Source: Burkholderiales bacterium
GTDB lineage: Bacteria > Pseudomonadota > Gammaproteobacteria > Burkholderiales > Burkholderiaceae_C
Length of the DNA stretch: 64,000 bases
Reading direction: 5' to 3'
Assembly (NCBI GenBank): GCA_947474755.1
Contig: CANJJE010000012.1
Coordinates: forward strand, 1-64,000
Shown: one piece after another, positions 53,752 through 63,216 of the stretch
How the letters are laid out: every line of letters begins with the position of its first letter
How positions within the stretch are numbered: the stretch's first letter is position 1
The notes under the pieces: model-generated
Database searches by the model: none
What the model saw: only the letters and a program-made list of their open reading frames with translations
Told to the model about the DNA's origin: nothing
Made by a program: the position numbers and the translations under genes

Positions 53752-55292
53752 TGAACAGCCTTCTCGCCGCGCCAGCCGCGCGAACCTGGCGCAGCGTCGG
53801 TCCGGCGCTCCTGCTCTGCATTGCATTGCTGTTGCTGTTTCGGGAGACGGTGGCTGACATGGTGTCGATCTGGATTCGTTCCGACACCTTCAATCACGCC
53901 TTCCTGGTGCCACCGATCGCCGCGTGGTTGGCGTGGCGCCGGCGGGCTCAGCTCGCGGTCCAGCCACATCAACCTGTCGCCTGGGTTCTGTTGCCCCTGA
54001 CGCTGGCCTGCCTTCTGTGGCTGCTCGGGCACCTCGGCAGCGTGGCACCCGCCTCTCAGTTGGCCCTGGTCACGTTGCTTGTGCTGACAGTGCCGGCCCT
54101 TTACGGCTGGTCGGTCACCCGTGTCCTGCTCTTCCCGCTGCTGTTCTTGTACTTCGCCGTGCCGATCGGCGAGTTCGTGGTGCCGCAGCTTCAAGAGTGG
54201 ACAGCCGATGTGACCGTCATGGCGCTGCGTATCTCCGGTATTCCGGTTTACCGCGAGGGCAATCAGTTCATCATCCCCTCCGGTTCGTGGTCGGTTGTCG
54301 AGGCGTGCAGCGGCATTCGCTATCTGATGGCCTGTTTTGTCGTCGGCACCTTGTTCGCCTATTTGAACTACAGAAGCACACGGCGACGTCTTGCCTTCCT
54401 GCTGGTTTTGCTGGCGTTCCCCGTCATGGCGAACTGGATCCGGGCCTACACCATCGTCATGATCGGGCACCTCACCGGCAGTCCGATGATTCTCGGCGTC
54501 TCGCACATGACCTATGGCTGGGTACTGTTTGGCGCCCTGATCGTGTTGCTCTTCCTCGTGGCTGCAAGGTGGGCCGAGCAGGAAGTACCCGCGATGTTGC
54601 CGACGTCCGTTGGCGCTGCGCAAGCAGTTCCTGGGGCCGGACTCTGGTGGATCGTCTGTGCCATCCTCGCGCTTTCAGCGGGCACGCAGGCGTTGGCCTG
54701 GCGTCTGGATCACGGATCGCCCTTGACCAGCCCCAACGTGCAGCTTTCGCAGGGAGCAGGAGGGTGGCGCGTCGATAGCAGCGTGACTGCTCTACCTTGG
54801 GCCCCCGGCTTCGTCAATCCAAGCGACGAAGCTTTCAAGGGGTACGAAAAGGCTGACCGGCGGGTCGCCGTCTGGATTGGCTATTACCGATCAGAACAGG
54901 AGAGTCGAAAACTCGTTTCTTCCGTCAACGGCGTGGTTGCATCGGACGACGTGTCCTGGCGCCAGCAAAAGACGCACAAACGACCCGCCACCACGCAACT
55001 ACCTGCGTTTCAGACATCCACGGTGAGCCGTGGATCCTTTCTGGGGTTTGCCGAAGCCGAGCGGATGCAGGTTTGGCAGGTCTACTGGGTCAACGGTCGC
55101 TGGACCCACAGCGACGCCGAAACCAAGCTCTGGCAGGTCTGGGATCGGCTGCTTGGCCGTGGCGACGAAGGTGCCGTGGTGGTGCTGGTTTCCTCTCGAG
55201 CTGACGACTCGGATTCAGTCTTGAGCGATTTTGCGAACGCGAACCTGCCTGCGATCAATGCGGCACTGGCTGCTGTGCGAGATTCGCGTTGA
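53751..55292 (+). CDS. xrtA: Exosortase A with fused EpsI domain
   Basis: The 513-residue protein has eight or so membrane helices in residues 15-280. The exosortase active site is visible: Cys186 in VVEACSGIRYL, Arg231 in NWIRAY and His252 in VSHMTYGW. Residues about 295-513 form the soluble EpsI/DUF3485 domain, with AWRLDH at the start and WYRSEQES-like and YWVNGRW segments (here YYRSEQES and VYWVNGRWTHSD). Exosortase A is a transpeptidase-like membrane enzyme that cleaves the C-terminal PEP-CTERM tail. EpsI fusion is usual for the A class. Confidence 0.95.
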   Translation: MNSLLAAPAARTWRSVGPALLLCIALLLLFRETVADMVSIWIRSDTFNHAFLVPPIAAWLAWRRRAQLAVQPHQPVAWVLLPLTLACLLWLLGHLGSVAPASQLALVTLLVLTVPALYGWSVTRVLLFPLLFLYFAVPIGEFVVPQLQEWTADVTVMALRISGIPVYREGNQFIIPSGSWSVVEACSGIRYLMACFVVGTLFAYLNYRSTRRRLAFLLVLLAFPVMANWIRAYTIVMIGHLTGSPMILGVSHMTYGWVLFGALIVLLFLVAARWAEQEVPAMLPTSVGAAQAVPGAGLWWIVCAILALSAGTQALAWRLDHGSPLTSPNVQLSQGAGGWRVDSSVTALPWAPGFVNPSDEAFKGYEKADRRVAVWIGYYRSEQESRKLVSSVNGVVASDDVSWRQQKTHKRPATTQLPAFQTSTVSRGSFLGFAEAERMQVWQVYWVNGRWTHSDAETKLWQVWDRLLGRGDEGAVVVLVSSRADDSDSVLSDFANANLPAINAALAAVRDSR

Positions 55293-56491
55293 CCAAGGAA
55301 GACAGACTGTTGGGCGCGGCAATTGATCCAGCGCCTCCGCTGATCGCGCATGTGCTCTATCGCTTTGACGTTGGTGGATTGGAGAACGGCGTCGTCAATC
55401 TGATCAACCACATGGCGCCAAATGCCTATCGCCACATGGTGGTGGCTCTGACCGAGGTGACTGACTTCCGCCAACGCCTGCAGCGTCCCGACGTTGAGTG
55501 CGTGGCTCTGCATAAGAAACCGGGACATGGCGCACGCGTGTACCCGAGCCTCTGGCGACTGCTGAAGGCGCGCCGCCCGGCCATCGTTCATACCCGCAAT
55601 CTGGCCGCGCTGGAAATGCAGGCAGCCGCCTGGGCAGCCGGTGTTCCGGCGCGCATTCATGGCGAGCATGGGCGTGACATCGACGACCTGGACGGGTCGA
55701 GTCGCCGCCACCAGCGCTTGCGACAGCTGTATTCGCCGTTCGTCCACCGGTATGTCGCGCTCTCGCGTGACCTGGAGACCTACCTGTCAGGTTCGGTCGG
55801 CATCGCGCCGCGGCGGATTGCACAGATCTACAACGGTGTGAATGCCGAGAAATTCGCGCCGGCGCAAGCACCTGGGCTGCGTTCCATCGCTGGCGGCCCC
55901 TTTCAGGGCCCGGGGCTGTGGTTGGCGGGCACGGTCGGTCGCATGGCGGCCGTCAAGAATCAGACGCTGCTGGCGCGGGCCTTCTTGATCGCGCGTGAAG
56001 CCAACCCGGAATTCGCCGCGGTAGCCCGCCTGGTGATGATCGGCGACGGCCCGCTGCGGGCCCAGGCGCAGACGCTCCTTGACAACGGCGGGGCGCATGA
56101 CGCCGCCTGGCTACCAGGCGAACGCAGCGATGTGGCAGATGTCATGCGCAGCCTGGATTGTTTCGTGTTGCCCTCACTTGCAGAGGGCATTTCCAATACC
56201 ATTCTTGAAGCCATGGCGTGCGGGCTGCCGGTGATCGCCACGGCAGTCGGCGGCAACGTGGAATTGGTGGACGCCGGGCGTAACGGGCTGCTCGTACCCA
56301 ACGACGATCCGCTGGCGATGGCGCAAAGCCTGCTGCATCTGTGGCGGAACGCCGAGGTGAGCAAGCGCATGGGCTGTGCCGGACGGGCCGACGTGGAACA
56401 GCGCTTCAGCATGCAGGCGATGGTGAGCGCGTACCAGCATCTGTACGACCAGCAGATTTCTGCGGCCGGAATTTCACTGCGAGATCATTGA
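55289..56491 (+). CDS. XrtA-system glycosyltransferase (TIGR03088-type)
   Basis: This 400-residue GT4 enzyme has the subfamily opening IAHVLYRFDVGGLENGVVNLI, the GEHGRD element and VGRMAAVKNQTLL. The donor-binding SLAEGISNTILEAMACGLPV follows. The TTG start overlaps the xrtA stop (TTGA). It adds a sugar during assembly of the polysaccharide repeat unit. Confidence 0.92.
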   Translation: MTKEDRLLGAAIDPAPPLIAHVLYRFDVGGLENGVVNLINHMAPNAYRHMVVALTEVTDFRQRLQRPDVECVALHKKPGHGARVYPSLWRLLKARRPAIVHTRNLAALEMQAAAWAAGVPARIHGEHGRDIDDLDGSSRRHQRLRQLYSPFVHRYVALSRDLETYLSGSVGIAPRRIAQIYNGVNAEKFAPAQAPGLRSIAGGPFQGPGLWLAGTVGRMAAVKNQTLLARAFLIAREANPEFAAVARLVMIGDGPLRAQAQTLLDNGGAHDAAWLPGERSDVADVMRSLDCFVLPSLAEGISNTILEAMACGLPVIATAVGGNVELVDAGRNGLLVPNDDPLAMAQSLLHLWRNAEVSKRMGCAGRADVEQRFSMQAMVSAYQHLYDQQISAAGISLRDH

Positions 56492-56492
56492 C

Positions 56493-58409
56493 ATGTGCGG
56501 CATCACAGGCATTTTCGACACCCGAACTCGCAGGCCCGTGGCACCCGATGTGCTGCAGCGCATGAACGATTCGCAGCTTCATCGTGGTCCTGACGAAGGC
56601 AGTCTGCACATCGAGCCAGGCCTCGGCCTGGGCCACCGGCGCCTGTCGATCATTGACCTCGCCACGGGACAGCAACCGCTGTTCAACGAGGATGGCTCGG
56701 TGGTGGTGGTATTCAACGGCGAGATCTACAACTATCAGGAACTGATCCTCGAACTGCAGTCGCTGGGCCATGTGTTCCATACGCGCAGCGATACCGAGGT
56801 GATCGTGCATGCCTGGGAATCGTGGGGCGAAGAATGCGTTCTTCGCTTTCGCGGCATGTTTGCCTTCGCGCTCTGGGATCGCAACCGGCAGACCTTCTTC
56901 ATGGCCCGCGATCGGCTGGGCGTGAAGCCGCTGTATTACGCGCTGCTCGATGACGGCACGCTGATCTTCGGCTCCGAGTTGAAACCCCTGCTCGCACACG
57001 GCGGCCTTCGGCGAGACATCGACCCTATGGCCGTCGAGCAGTACTTCGCGCTCGGTTATGTGGCCGAACCGCACACGATCTTCAGTCACGCCAAGAAGTT
57101 GTCGCCGGGTCACACCCTGGCCATCCGTCGCGGTGAGCCCTTGCGCGAGCCTCGGCGCTACTGGGACCTCAAGTTCACCAACGATTCCAGGATCGGTGTC
57201 GAAGAGGCCTCTTCCGAACTGATGCGTCGGCTGAAGGAATCGGTCAAGCTGCGCATGATCTCCGAGGTCCCGCTGGGCGCGTTCCTGTCTGGCGGTGTGG
57301 ATTCGAGCGCGGTGGTGGCGGTGATGGCCGGGCTGTCCGATGAGCCGGTCAATACCTGCTCGATCGGATTCGCCGACCCGCAGTACAACGAAAGCGAGTT
57401 TGCCCAGATGGTGGCCGACCGCTACCAGACCCGCCATCGGCTGGAGCAGGTCGGCAGTGAGGATTTCGATCTGATCGACACGCTCGCGCGCTTGTATGAC
57501 GAGCCCTATGCCGACAGTTCGGCAATTCCGACCTACCGCGTCTGCCAATTGGCGCGCAAGCATGTCACTGTTGCCTTGTCGGGTGATGGTGGCGATGAAA
57601 CCTTCGGCGGCTACCGCCGCTACCGCCTGCACATGATGGAGGAGCGCATGCGCTCCAGCCTGCCGGCGGCGCTTCGACAGCCGCTGTTCGGTCTGCTGGG
57701 CAAGGTCTATCCGAAGGCGGACTGGGCGCCGCGGATGTTCCGCGCGAAGACCACGTTTGAAGGCATGGCGCGTACCTCGGTTGAAGCGTATTTCCACAGC
57801 ATGTCGCAGATCCGCGAGCCGATGCGCAGCCAGCTCTACAGCCCGCGTTTCAAGGCGCTCCTGGGTGGTTACAGTGCGCGGGAAGTGTTCGACCGCCATG
57901 CCCGTAACGCCAATACCGACGACCCACTGGCGCTGATTCAGTACATCGACTGCAACACCTACCTGGTGGGCGACATCAACACCAAGGTCGACCGTGCCAG
58001 CATGGCGCATTCACTCGAAGTGCGCGAGCCGCTGATGGACCACGAATTGGTGGAATGGGTGGCGACCTTGCCCTCGTCGCTGAAGTTGCAGGGCAGCAAT
58101 GGCAAGGCGTTCTTCAAGAAGGCCCTGGAGCCACATCTCCCCCACGACGTTCTGTACCGTCCGAAGATGGGCTTTGCCGTGCCGCTGTCGCGCTGGTTCC
58201 GAGGCCCCTTGCGTCAACGAGTTCGCGATGCCTTGCTGGACGGACCGATGCTGGAAAGCGGATGGTTCGATCCGACCACGATCCGGAAGATCGTCGAGCA
58301 GCATGAGTCCGGCGCCCATGACCACAGCACCCCGATCTGGTCGTTGCTGATGTACGACGCCTTCCTGCGCTGCTCGCTGGGCGAATCCAGGATGCCGAGG
58401 GCCGCCTGA
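56493..58409 (+). CDS. XrtA/PEP-CTERM system amidotransferase (asparagine synthase-like)
   Basis: This 638-residue protein has an N-terminal class II glutaminase domain with nucleophile Cys2 (MCGITGIFD) and an ATP-pyrophosphatase domain with LSGGVDSSAVV (about 264-274) and SGDGGDETFGGYRRYR. It resembles the family found in all XrtA loci and is thought to amidate a sugar or uronic acid of the polymer. It follows the previous gene by one base. Confidence 0.93.
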   Translation: MCGITGIFDTRTRRPVAPDVLQRMNDSQLHRGPDEGSLHIEPGLGLGHRRLSIIDLATGQQPLFNEDGSVVVVFNGEIYNYQELILELQSLGHVFHTRSDTEVIVHAWESWGEECVLRFRGMFAFALWDRNRQTFFMARDRLGVKPLYYALLDDGTLIFGSELKPLLAHGGLRRDIDPMAVEQYFALGYVAEPHTIFSHAKKLSPGHTLAIRRGEPLREPRRYWDLKFTNDSRIGVEEASSELMRRLKESVKLRMISEVPLGAFLSGGVDSSAVVAVMAGLSDEPVNTCSIGFADPQYNESEFAQMVADRYQTRHRLEQVGSEDFDLIDTLARLYDEPYADSSAIPTYRVCQLARKHVTVALSGDGGDETFGGYRRYRLHMMEERMRSSLPAALRQPLFGLLGKVYPKADWAPRMFRAKTTFEGMARTSVEAYFHSMSQIREPMRSQLYSPRFKALLGGYSAREVFDRHARNANTDDPLALIQYIDCNTYLVGDINTKVDRASMAHSLEVREPLMDHELVEWVATLPSSLKLQGSNGKAFFKKALEPHLPHDVLYRPKMGFAVPLSRWFRGPLRQRVRDALLDGPMLESGWFDPTTIRKIVEQHESGAHDHSTPIWSLLMYDAFLRCSLGESRMPRAA

Positions 58410-58433
58410 CATGCAGGTGGCGCCATCTCCGCC

Positions 58434-59651
58434 ATGAAGATCCTCTACCACCATCGCACGGCGTCGAAAGATGGGCAGGCGGTGCATATTGAAGAGATGG
58501 TCCATGCGCTGCGTGAGCTCGGGCATGAGGTCCTGGTGGTCGGCCCGTCCGGTGCCGACGATGCGGCCGATGGCGGCGGCATGGGCGGCGGCATCGGCGA
58601 TGGAAAAGGTTGGGTAAGCCGGCTGCGCAGTGCGCTTCCTGCGGCTGCCTACGAGTTGCTGGAACTCGGGTACTCCCTTGTCGCCTATCGGCGGTTGGCT
58701 TCTGCCGCCAGGCGCTTCCAGCCAGATGTGCTGTACGAGAGGTACAACCTTTTTCTGCTGGCGGGTGTGATGTTGCGGCGCCGAATGGGCATCCCCTTGC
58801 TGCTCGAAGTCAACGCACCGCTGGTGGAAGAGCGCGGCCGCTTTGGTGGCCTCGGTCTGCCGCGTCTGGCCGCCTGGGCGGAGAGCACCGCCTGGCGTGG
58901 TGCCGATGCGGTGTTGCCGGTGACACAGGTTCTTGGTGGCCATGTCATTGCGCGTGGCGTGCCCGCGCACCGCATCACGGTCATTCCCAACGGCATCAAC
59001 GAAGCCCAGTTCGCCACTGCGCCCCAGCCCGAGGAGGCCAAGCGTGCGCTGGGCTGGGACGGCTCGCTGGTGCTCGGGTTCACCGGCTTCGTGCGCGAGT
59101 GGCACGGCGTGGATCGGGTGCTGCGATGGATGGCGTCTGCGCAGGCGCCGGCGTCGGCCAGGTTGCTGATGGTGGGAGATGGCCCGGCCCGCCCGGGTCT
59201 CGAAGCCTTGGCACGCGAGCTGTCGTTGGGCGACCAGGTTCGCTTCACCGGCGTGATCGACCGCCACCAGATTCCCGCCTATGTCGCTGCCTTCGACATC
59301 GCGTTGCAGCCGGCGGTGGTGTCTTATGCGTCACCGCTGAAGTTGTTCGAGTACCTTGCACTTGGCAAGGCCATCGTGGCGCCGCGTGTGCCCAATCTGG
59401 AAGAAGTTCTGCGGGATGGTGAAAACGCCTTGCTGTTTGCCGCCGATCAGCCTGGCGCGTTTGAACAGGCGCTGAGCCGCCTGTGCGCTGATCCGGCGCT
59501 TCGCGCTCAGGTGGCCGCCGGCGCCCGGGCTTCGATCACGCTCCAGGGGCTGACATGGCGAACCAATGCCCAGCGCGTGGTGGCGCTGGCTCAATTGCTG
59601 CTGCCAGGCAAAGGTCTGCCGGCGGCGCTGGCGCCGGAGCAGATCGGATGA
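58434..59651 (+). CDS. Glycosyltransferase family 4
   Basis: This 405-residue GT-B enzyme has N-terminal MKILYHHRTASKDGQAVHIEEM and VLYERYNLFLLAGV. NGIN and the donor-site block YASPLKLFEYLALGKAIVAP follow. Residues about 40-60 form a Gly/Asp/Ala-rich insertion. Acceptor and sugar are not readable. It overlaps the next gene by 4 bases. Confidence 0.9.
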   Translation: MKILYHHRTASKDGQAVHIEEMVHALRELGHEVLVVGPSGADDAADGGGMGGGIGDGKGWVSRLRSALPAAAYELLELGYSLVAYRRLASAARRFQPDVLYERYNLFLLAGVMLRRRMGIPLLLEVNAPLVEERGRFGGLGLPRLAAWAESTAWRGADAVLPVTQVLGGHVIARGVPAHRITVIPNGINEAQFATAPQPEEAKRALGWDGSLVLGFTGFVREWHGVDRVLRWMASAQAPASARLLMVGDGPARPGLEALARELSLGDQVRFTGVIDRHQIPAYVAAFDIALQPAVVSYASPLKLFEYLALGKAIVAPRVPNLEEVLRDGENALLFAADQPGAFEQALSRLCADPALRAQVAAGARASITLQGLTWRTNAQRVVALAQLLLPGKGLPAALAPEQIG

Positions 59652-60859
59652 GCCGGCCGGTGCGCACATTGCTGTTTTCCACGCTCTATCCCAGCGCGTC
59701 GCGGCCGACGCACGGCATCTTTGTCGAGACGCGATTGCGCGAGCTGCTGAAGAGTGGTGCGGTCGAGACCCGTGTCGTGGCCCCTGTGCCCTGGTTCTGG
59801 TCGACCGACGAGCGATGGGGCGACCACGCTGCCATGGCCCGCACACCGGAGCGCGAAACGCGTCACGGAATCGAGGTGTTGCACCCCCGCTATCCGCTGT
59901 TGCCCAAGGTGGGGATGAGCACCGCGCCCTTGCTGTTGGCGATCGCGTCGCTGAGCGCCTTGCGGCAGGTGATCAGCGACGGCTTCGACTTCGACGTCAT
60001 CGATGCCCACTACTACTACCCCGATGGGGTCGCAGCCGCACTGCTGGCCAGCTGGTTGGGCAAGCCGCTGACGATCACGGCGCGGGGCACCGATCTCAAT
60101 CTCATTCCCCAATATGCACTGCCTCGCCAGATGATTCGTTGGGCAGCTCGCCGAGCGGAGGCTTCCATCGGGGTGTGCGCTGCACTCACCGACGTGCTGC
60201 GCGAGTGGGGTGTCGACCCGGCGCGCTTGCACGTGATGCGAAATGGCGTCGATCTGGAGCGATTCACGCCGCTGCCGCAGGCTCAGGCCCGGCAGACGCT
60301 GGGCCTGAGCGAGGCGGGACAACTACTGTTGTCCGTGGGTCACCTCATTGACCGCAAAGGACACGATCTGGTCATCCGTGCATTGGCTGCGCTGGCGCCC
60401 GGCCATCCGCAAGCCAGGCTCGTGGTGATTGGCGAGGGTCCTGAACGTGCCGCCCTGCAGGCCCTGGTCAGCGAACTGGGCCTTCAGGACAAGGTCCGCT
60501 TCACTGGAGCACTCCCGCAGGCCAGCCTCCCTGCCTGGTACAGCGCTGCGGACGCGCTGGTGCTGGCTTCCAGCCGCGAAGGCTGGGCCAATGTGCTGCT
60601 GGAAGCCATGGCCTGCGGCACGCCCGTGGTGGCCAGCCGCATCTGGGGTACGCCCGAGGTGGTGACTGCGCCGGAGGCCGGGTTGCTGGTCGACGATCGC
60701 ACAGGAAACGCCTTTGCGGGTGCGCTACACGAGTTGCTGAGCGCGCCGCCGGACCGCCGCGGCACGCGCGCCTACGCCGAAGGCTTCAGCTGGGAGGCGA
60801 CCAGTGGCGCGCAGGTCGATCTGTTTCGCACGCTTGCAACGGTGGCCGCGCATGCGTGA
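59648..60859 (+). CDS. Glycosyltransferase family 4
   Basis: This 403-residue GT-B enzyme has N-terminal LLFSTLYPSASRPTHGIFVE, ITARGTDLN and MRNGVDLERF. The donor-site SSREGWANVLLEAMACGTPV follows. The start at 59648 (ATGA overlap with the previous gene) is preferred to a frame open upstream. It overlaps the O-ligase-like gene by 8 bases. Confidence 0.9.
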   Translation: MSRPVRTLLFSTLYPSASRPTHGIFVETRLRELLKSGAVETRVVAPVPWFWSTDERWGDHAAMARTPERETRHGIEVLHPRYPLLPKVGMSTAPLLLAIASLSALRQVISDGFDFDVIDAHYYYPDGVAAALLASWLGKPLTITARGTDLNLIPQYALPRQMIRWAARRAEASIGVCAALTDVLREWGVDPARLHVMRNGVDLERFTPLPQAQARQTLGLSEAGQLLLSVGHLIDRKGHDLVIRALAALAPGHPQARLVVIGEGPERAALQALVSELGLQDKVRFTGALPQASLPAWYSAADALVLASSREGWANVLLEAMACGTPVVASRIWGTPEVVTAPEAGLLVDDRTGNAFAGALHELLSAPPDRRGTRAYAEGFSWEATSGAQVDLFRTLATVAAHA

Positions 60860-62198
60860 TCTCCTGCTGCTGCTGCTGGTGCTGGGATGCTGCATCTGGA
60901 CGCTTCGACGGCCCTGGGTCGGAGCGATCACCTGGACCGTGGTCAGCCTGGGCAGCCCGCACGCGGCATTCGGATATGCAGCGGCGGGATGGCCCATAGC
61001 TACGGCCGTGGCTGTGTGCACCTTGGTCGGCATCCTGTGCACCAGCGATCGCGAGAATCCCTTCGCCGGTCCTGCGCCAGTGGCCGCATTGGCGTTGATG
61101 ATCTGGTTTTGCTTCACCCTCCCGTTTTCATTCGATATCGACCGCAGCCTGCCTTTGTGGGAGCGTTCGATGAAGATCTTCCTGATGCTGTTCGTCACCA
61201 TGGCACTGCTGAACACGCGCAAGAAGCTCGATGTCTTCATTTGGGCCATGGCCCTCTCCATCGGCTACTTTGGCGTCAAGGGCGGTCTGTTCACGCTGAT
61301 GACCGGCGGAAACTACCGCATCTGGGGTCCCGGGGGCTTCATCGGGGGGAACAACGAGCTCGCATTGGCGATGGTCATGACGATCCCGATGATGCGATAC
61401 CTGCAACTGCAAAGCCCCAGCAAGCGGGTACGCCGTGGGCTTGTGTGTGCCATGGCTCTGACTGCCATCGCAGCCATCGGAACCTACTCCCGGGGTGCGC
61501 TGCTGGGCATCATGAGCATGCTGCTGTTCTTTGTCTGGCGCAGCGACCGCAAGTTCGTCTGGGGCACTGCGATCGTTCTGTTCGCAGTGCTGATGCTGCC
61601 ATTGATGCCCGACACATGGTGGAGCCGCATGGACACGCTTCGCACCTACGGCGAGGATGAATCGGCCCAGGGCCGCCTGACGGCCTGGGCCATGGCGTGG
61701 AATCTGGCGCAGGATCGACCGACGGGCGGTGGTTTCATGGTGGCACTGCCATCGGTGTATGCGATCTACGCTCCGGAAGCCACGAAGTCACTCGTCGCGC
61801 ACAGCATCTACTTTCAGATCATGGGAGAACATGGGTTCATCGGCCTGTTCCTGTTCCTGGCGGTGGGCGTTCTGACCTGGATGGATGCGGCCAAACTGCG
61901 CCGCACTTACGCACGCAATGCAGATCTGAAATGGGCTGCTGACCTGGGTTCGATGGTGCAGGTGAGCATGATCGGGTTTGCGGTCACCGGCGCCTTTCTC
62001 AGCATGGCTTATTTCGACCTGCCCTACAACGTGATGGCCGTTGCCGCGCTGGCCGTGCGCATTGCGCGACGGGAAGCTGCCAAGGCTTCAGCCGCCCGAC
62101 AAGGAGAACCGGTGCCGAACCCGCGACTCGAGGCGTCGCTTGATCGCGCCGGATACAAGCGCGTCGCGACGCGTGAACCCGTATCGGTGCGGATTTGA
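60852..62198 (+). CDS. XrtA-associated O-antigen ligase/polymerase-like membrane protein
   Basis: This 448-residue protein has ten or more membrane helices and the Wzy_C core, with YSRGALLGIMSMLLFF and a long periplasmic loop before VAHSIYFQIMGEHGFIGLFLFL. The N-terminus MRDLLLLLLVLGC and the RRPWVGAI segment match the exosortase A-associated putative O-glycosylation ligase group. It probably polymerises or transfers the glycan. Start at 60852 by the conserved N-terminus. Confidence 0.9.
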   Translation: MRDLLLLLLVLGCCIWTLRRPWVGAITWTVVSLGSPHAAFGYAAAGWPIATAVAVCTLVGILCTSDRENPFAGPAPVAALALMIWFCFTLPFSFDIDRSLPLWERSMKIFLMLFVTMALLNTRKKLDVFIWAMALSIGYFGVKGGLFTLMTGGNYRIWGPGGFIGGNNELALAMVMTIPMMRYLQLQSPSKRVRRGLVCAMALTAIAAIGTYSRGALLGIMSMLLFFVWRSDRKFVWGTAIVLFAVLMLPLMPDTWWSRMDTLRTYGEDESAQGRLTAWAMAWNLAQDRPTGGGFMVALPSVYAIYAPEATKSLVAHSIYFQIMGEHGFIGLFLFLAVGVLTWMDAAKLRRTYARNADLKWAADLGSMVQVSMIGFAVTGAFLSMAYFDLPYNVMAVAALAVRIARREAAKASAARQGEPVPNPRLEASLDRAGYKRVATREPVSVRI

Positions 62199-62232
62199 GC
62201 CATGCCGCACTGTATGAACGGGCAATGAGCGC

Positions 62233-63216
62233 ATGCCCTTGATCTCGCCGTTTCGGATGCTGTCGCCAGCAGGCGCGCGCGCTCGTCTGTCCATCTTCAT
62301 CTTCCACCGTGTGCTGCCGTCGCCCGACCCACTGCAGCCTGGCGAACCGGACGCCGCCCGCTTCGAACGGATCGTGCGCTTCGTGGCGCGCCAATTCCAT
62401 GTTCTGCCCTTGGGAGAGGCCGCACGGCTGCTGCGCGCAGGACAGTTGCCGGCTGCAGCCGCTTGCATCACCTTTGACGATGGCTATGCCGACAACCTGG
62501 ACGTGGCTGCCCCCATCCTTGCGCGCCACGGCGTGCGCGCCACTTTCTTCGTCTCTACCGGCTTTGTCGACGGCGGCCGCATGTGGAACGACACAGTGAT
62601 CGAAGCCCTTCGCCGTGCACCTCGTGGGGATCTGGACTGGTCGTCGTACGGTGCAGGACGCTGGTGCATCGACGACACGTCATCTCGGATCGCCGCCTGC
62701 CGAGCCACGCTCACACACCTCAAGCCGATGGAGCCCGGCGAGCGCCTGCAGATCACGACCGACATCGGCCGCGCGGCCGGACTGACGGCACACAGCGAAC
62801 TGATGCTGACACGTCCTGGTGTCTTGAAACTGCGCGACATGGGCATGGAAATCGGCGCGCACACCATGAACCACCCGATCTTGCGCAGCGTCTCTGATCG
62901 GGTTGCTGCGGATGAAATCGGCGGCTCGCGCGAGACGCTGGCGCAGTGGCTGGGTGAAGCGCCCCGGGTCTTCGCCTACCCCAACGGCGTGCCGGGCCGC
63001 GACTACACCGGCCGCGATGTGCGGCTCGTCCGTCAGGCAGGCTTCGACGTTGCCGCTTCCACGGCCCAGGGCGTGGCGACGTCGGGCAGCCACATGCTTC
63101 AGCTGCCGCGATTCACGCCCTGGGATCGTCACATTGGTCGGTTTGCCTTGCGCTGCGCGGCCAACATCGTGCAGGGTGTCGGAACGGCCGTTCAAACCGT
63201 GAAGGAGATCGATTAA
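62233..63216 (+). CDS. Polysaccharide deacetylase family protein
   Basis: This 327-residue NodB-fold protein has FHRVLP, metal-binding CITFDDGYADNLD, MEIGAHTMNHPIL and the FAYPNG motif. It is different from the DUF3473 deacetylase earlier in the operon, so two deacetylases act on the locus product. The stop TAA shares one base with the ATG of the next gene. Confidence 0.9.
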   Translation: MPLISPFRMLSPAGARARLSIFIFHRVLPSPDPLQPGEPDAARFERIVRFVARQFHVLPLGEAARLLRAGQLPAAAACITFDDGYADNLDVAAPILARHGVRATFFVSTGFVDGGRMWNDTVIEALRRAPRGDLDWSSYGAGRWCIDDTSSRIAACRATLTHLKPMEPGERLQITTDIGRAAGLTAHSELMLTRPGVLKLRDMGMEIGAHTMNHPILRSVSDRVAADEIGGSRETLAQWLGEAPRVFAYPNGVPGRDYTGRDVRLVRQAGFDVAASTAQGVATSGSHMLQLPRFTPWDRHIGRFALRCAANIVQGVGTAVQTVKEID

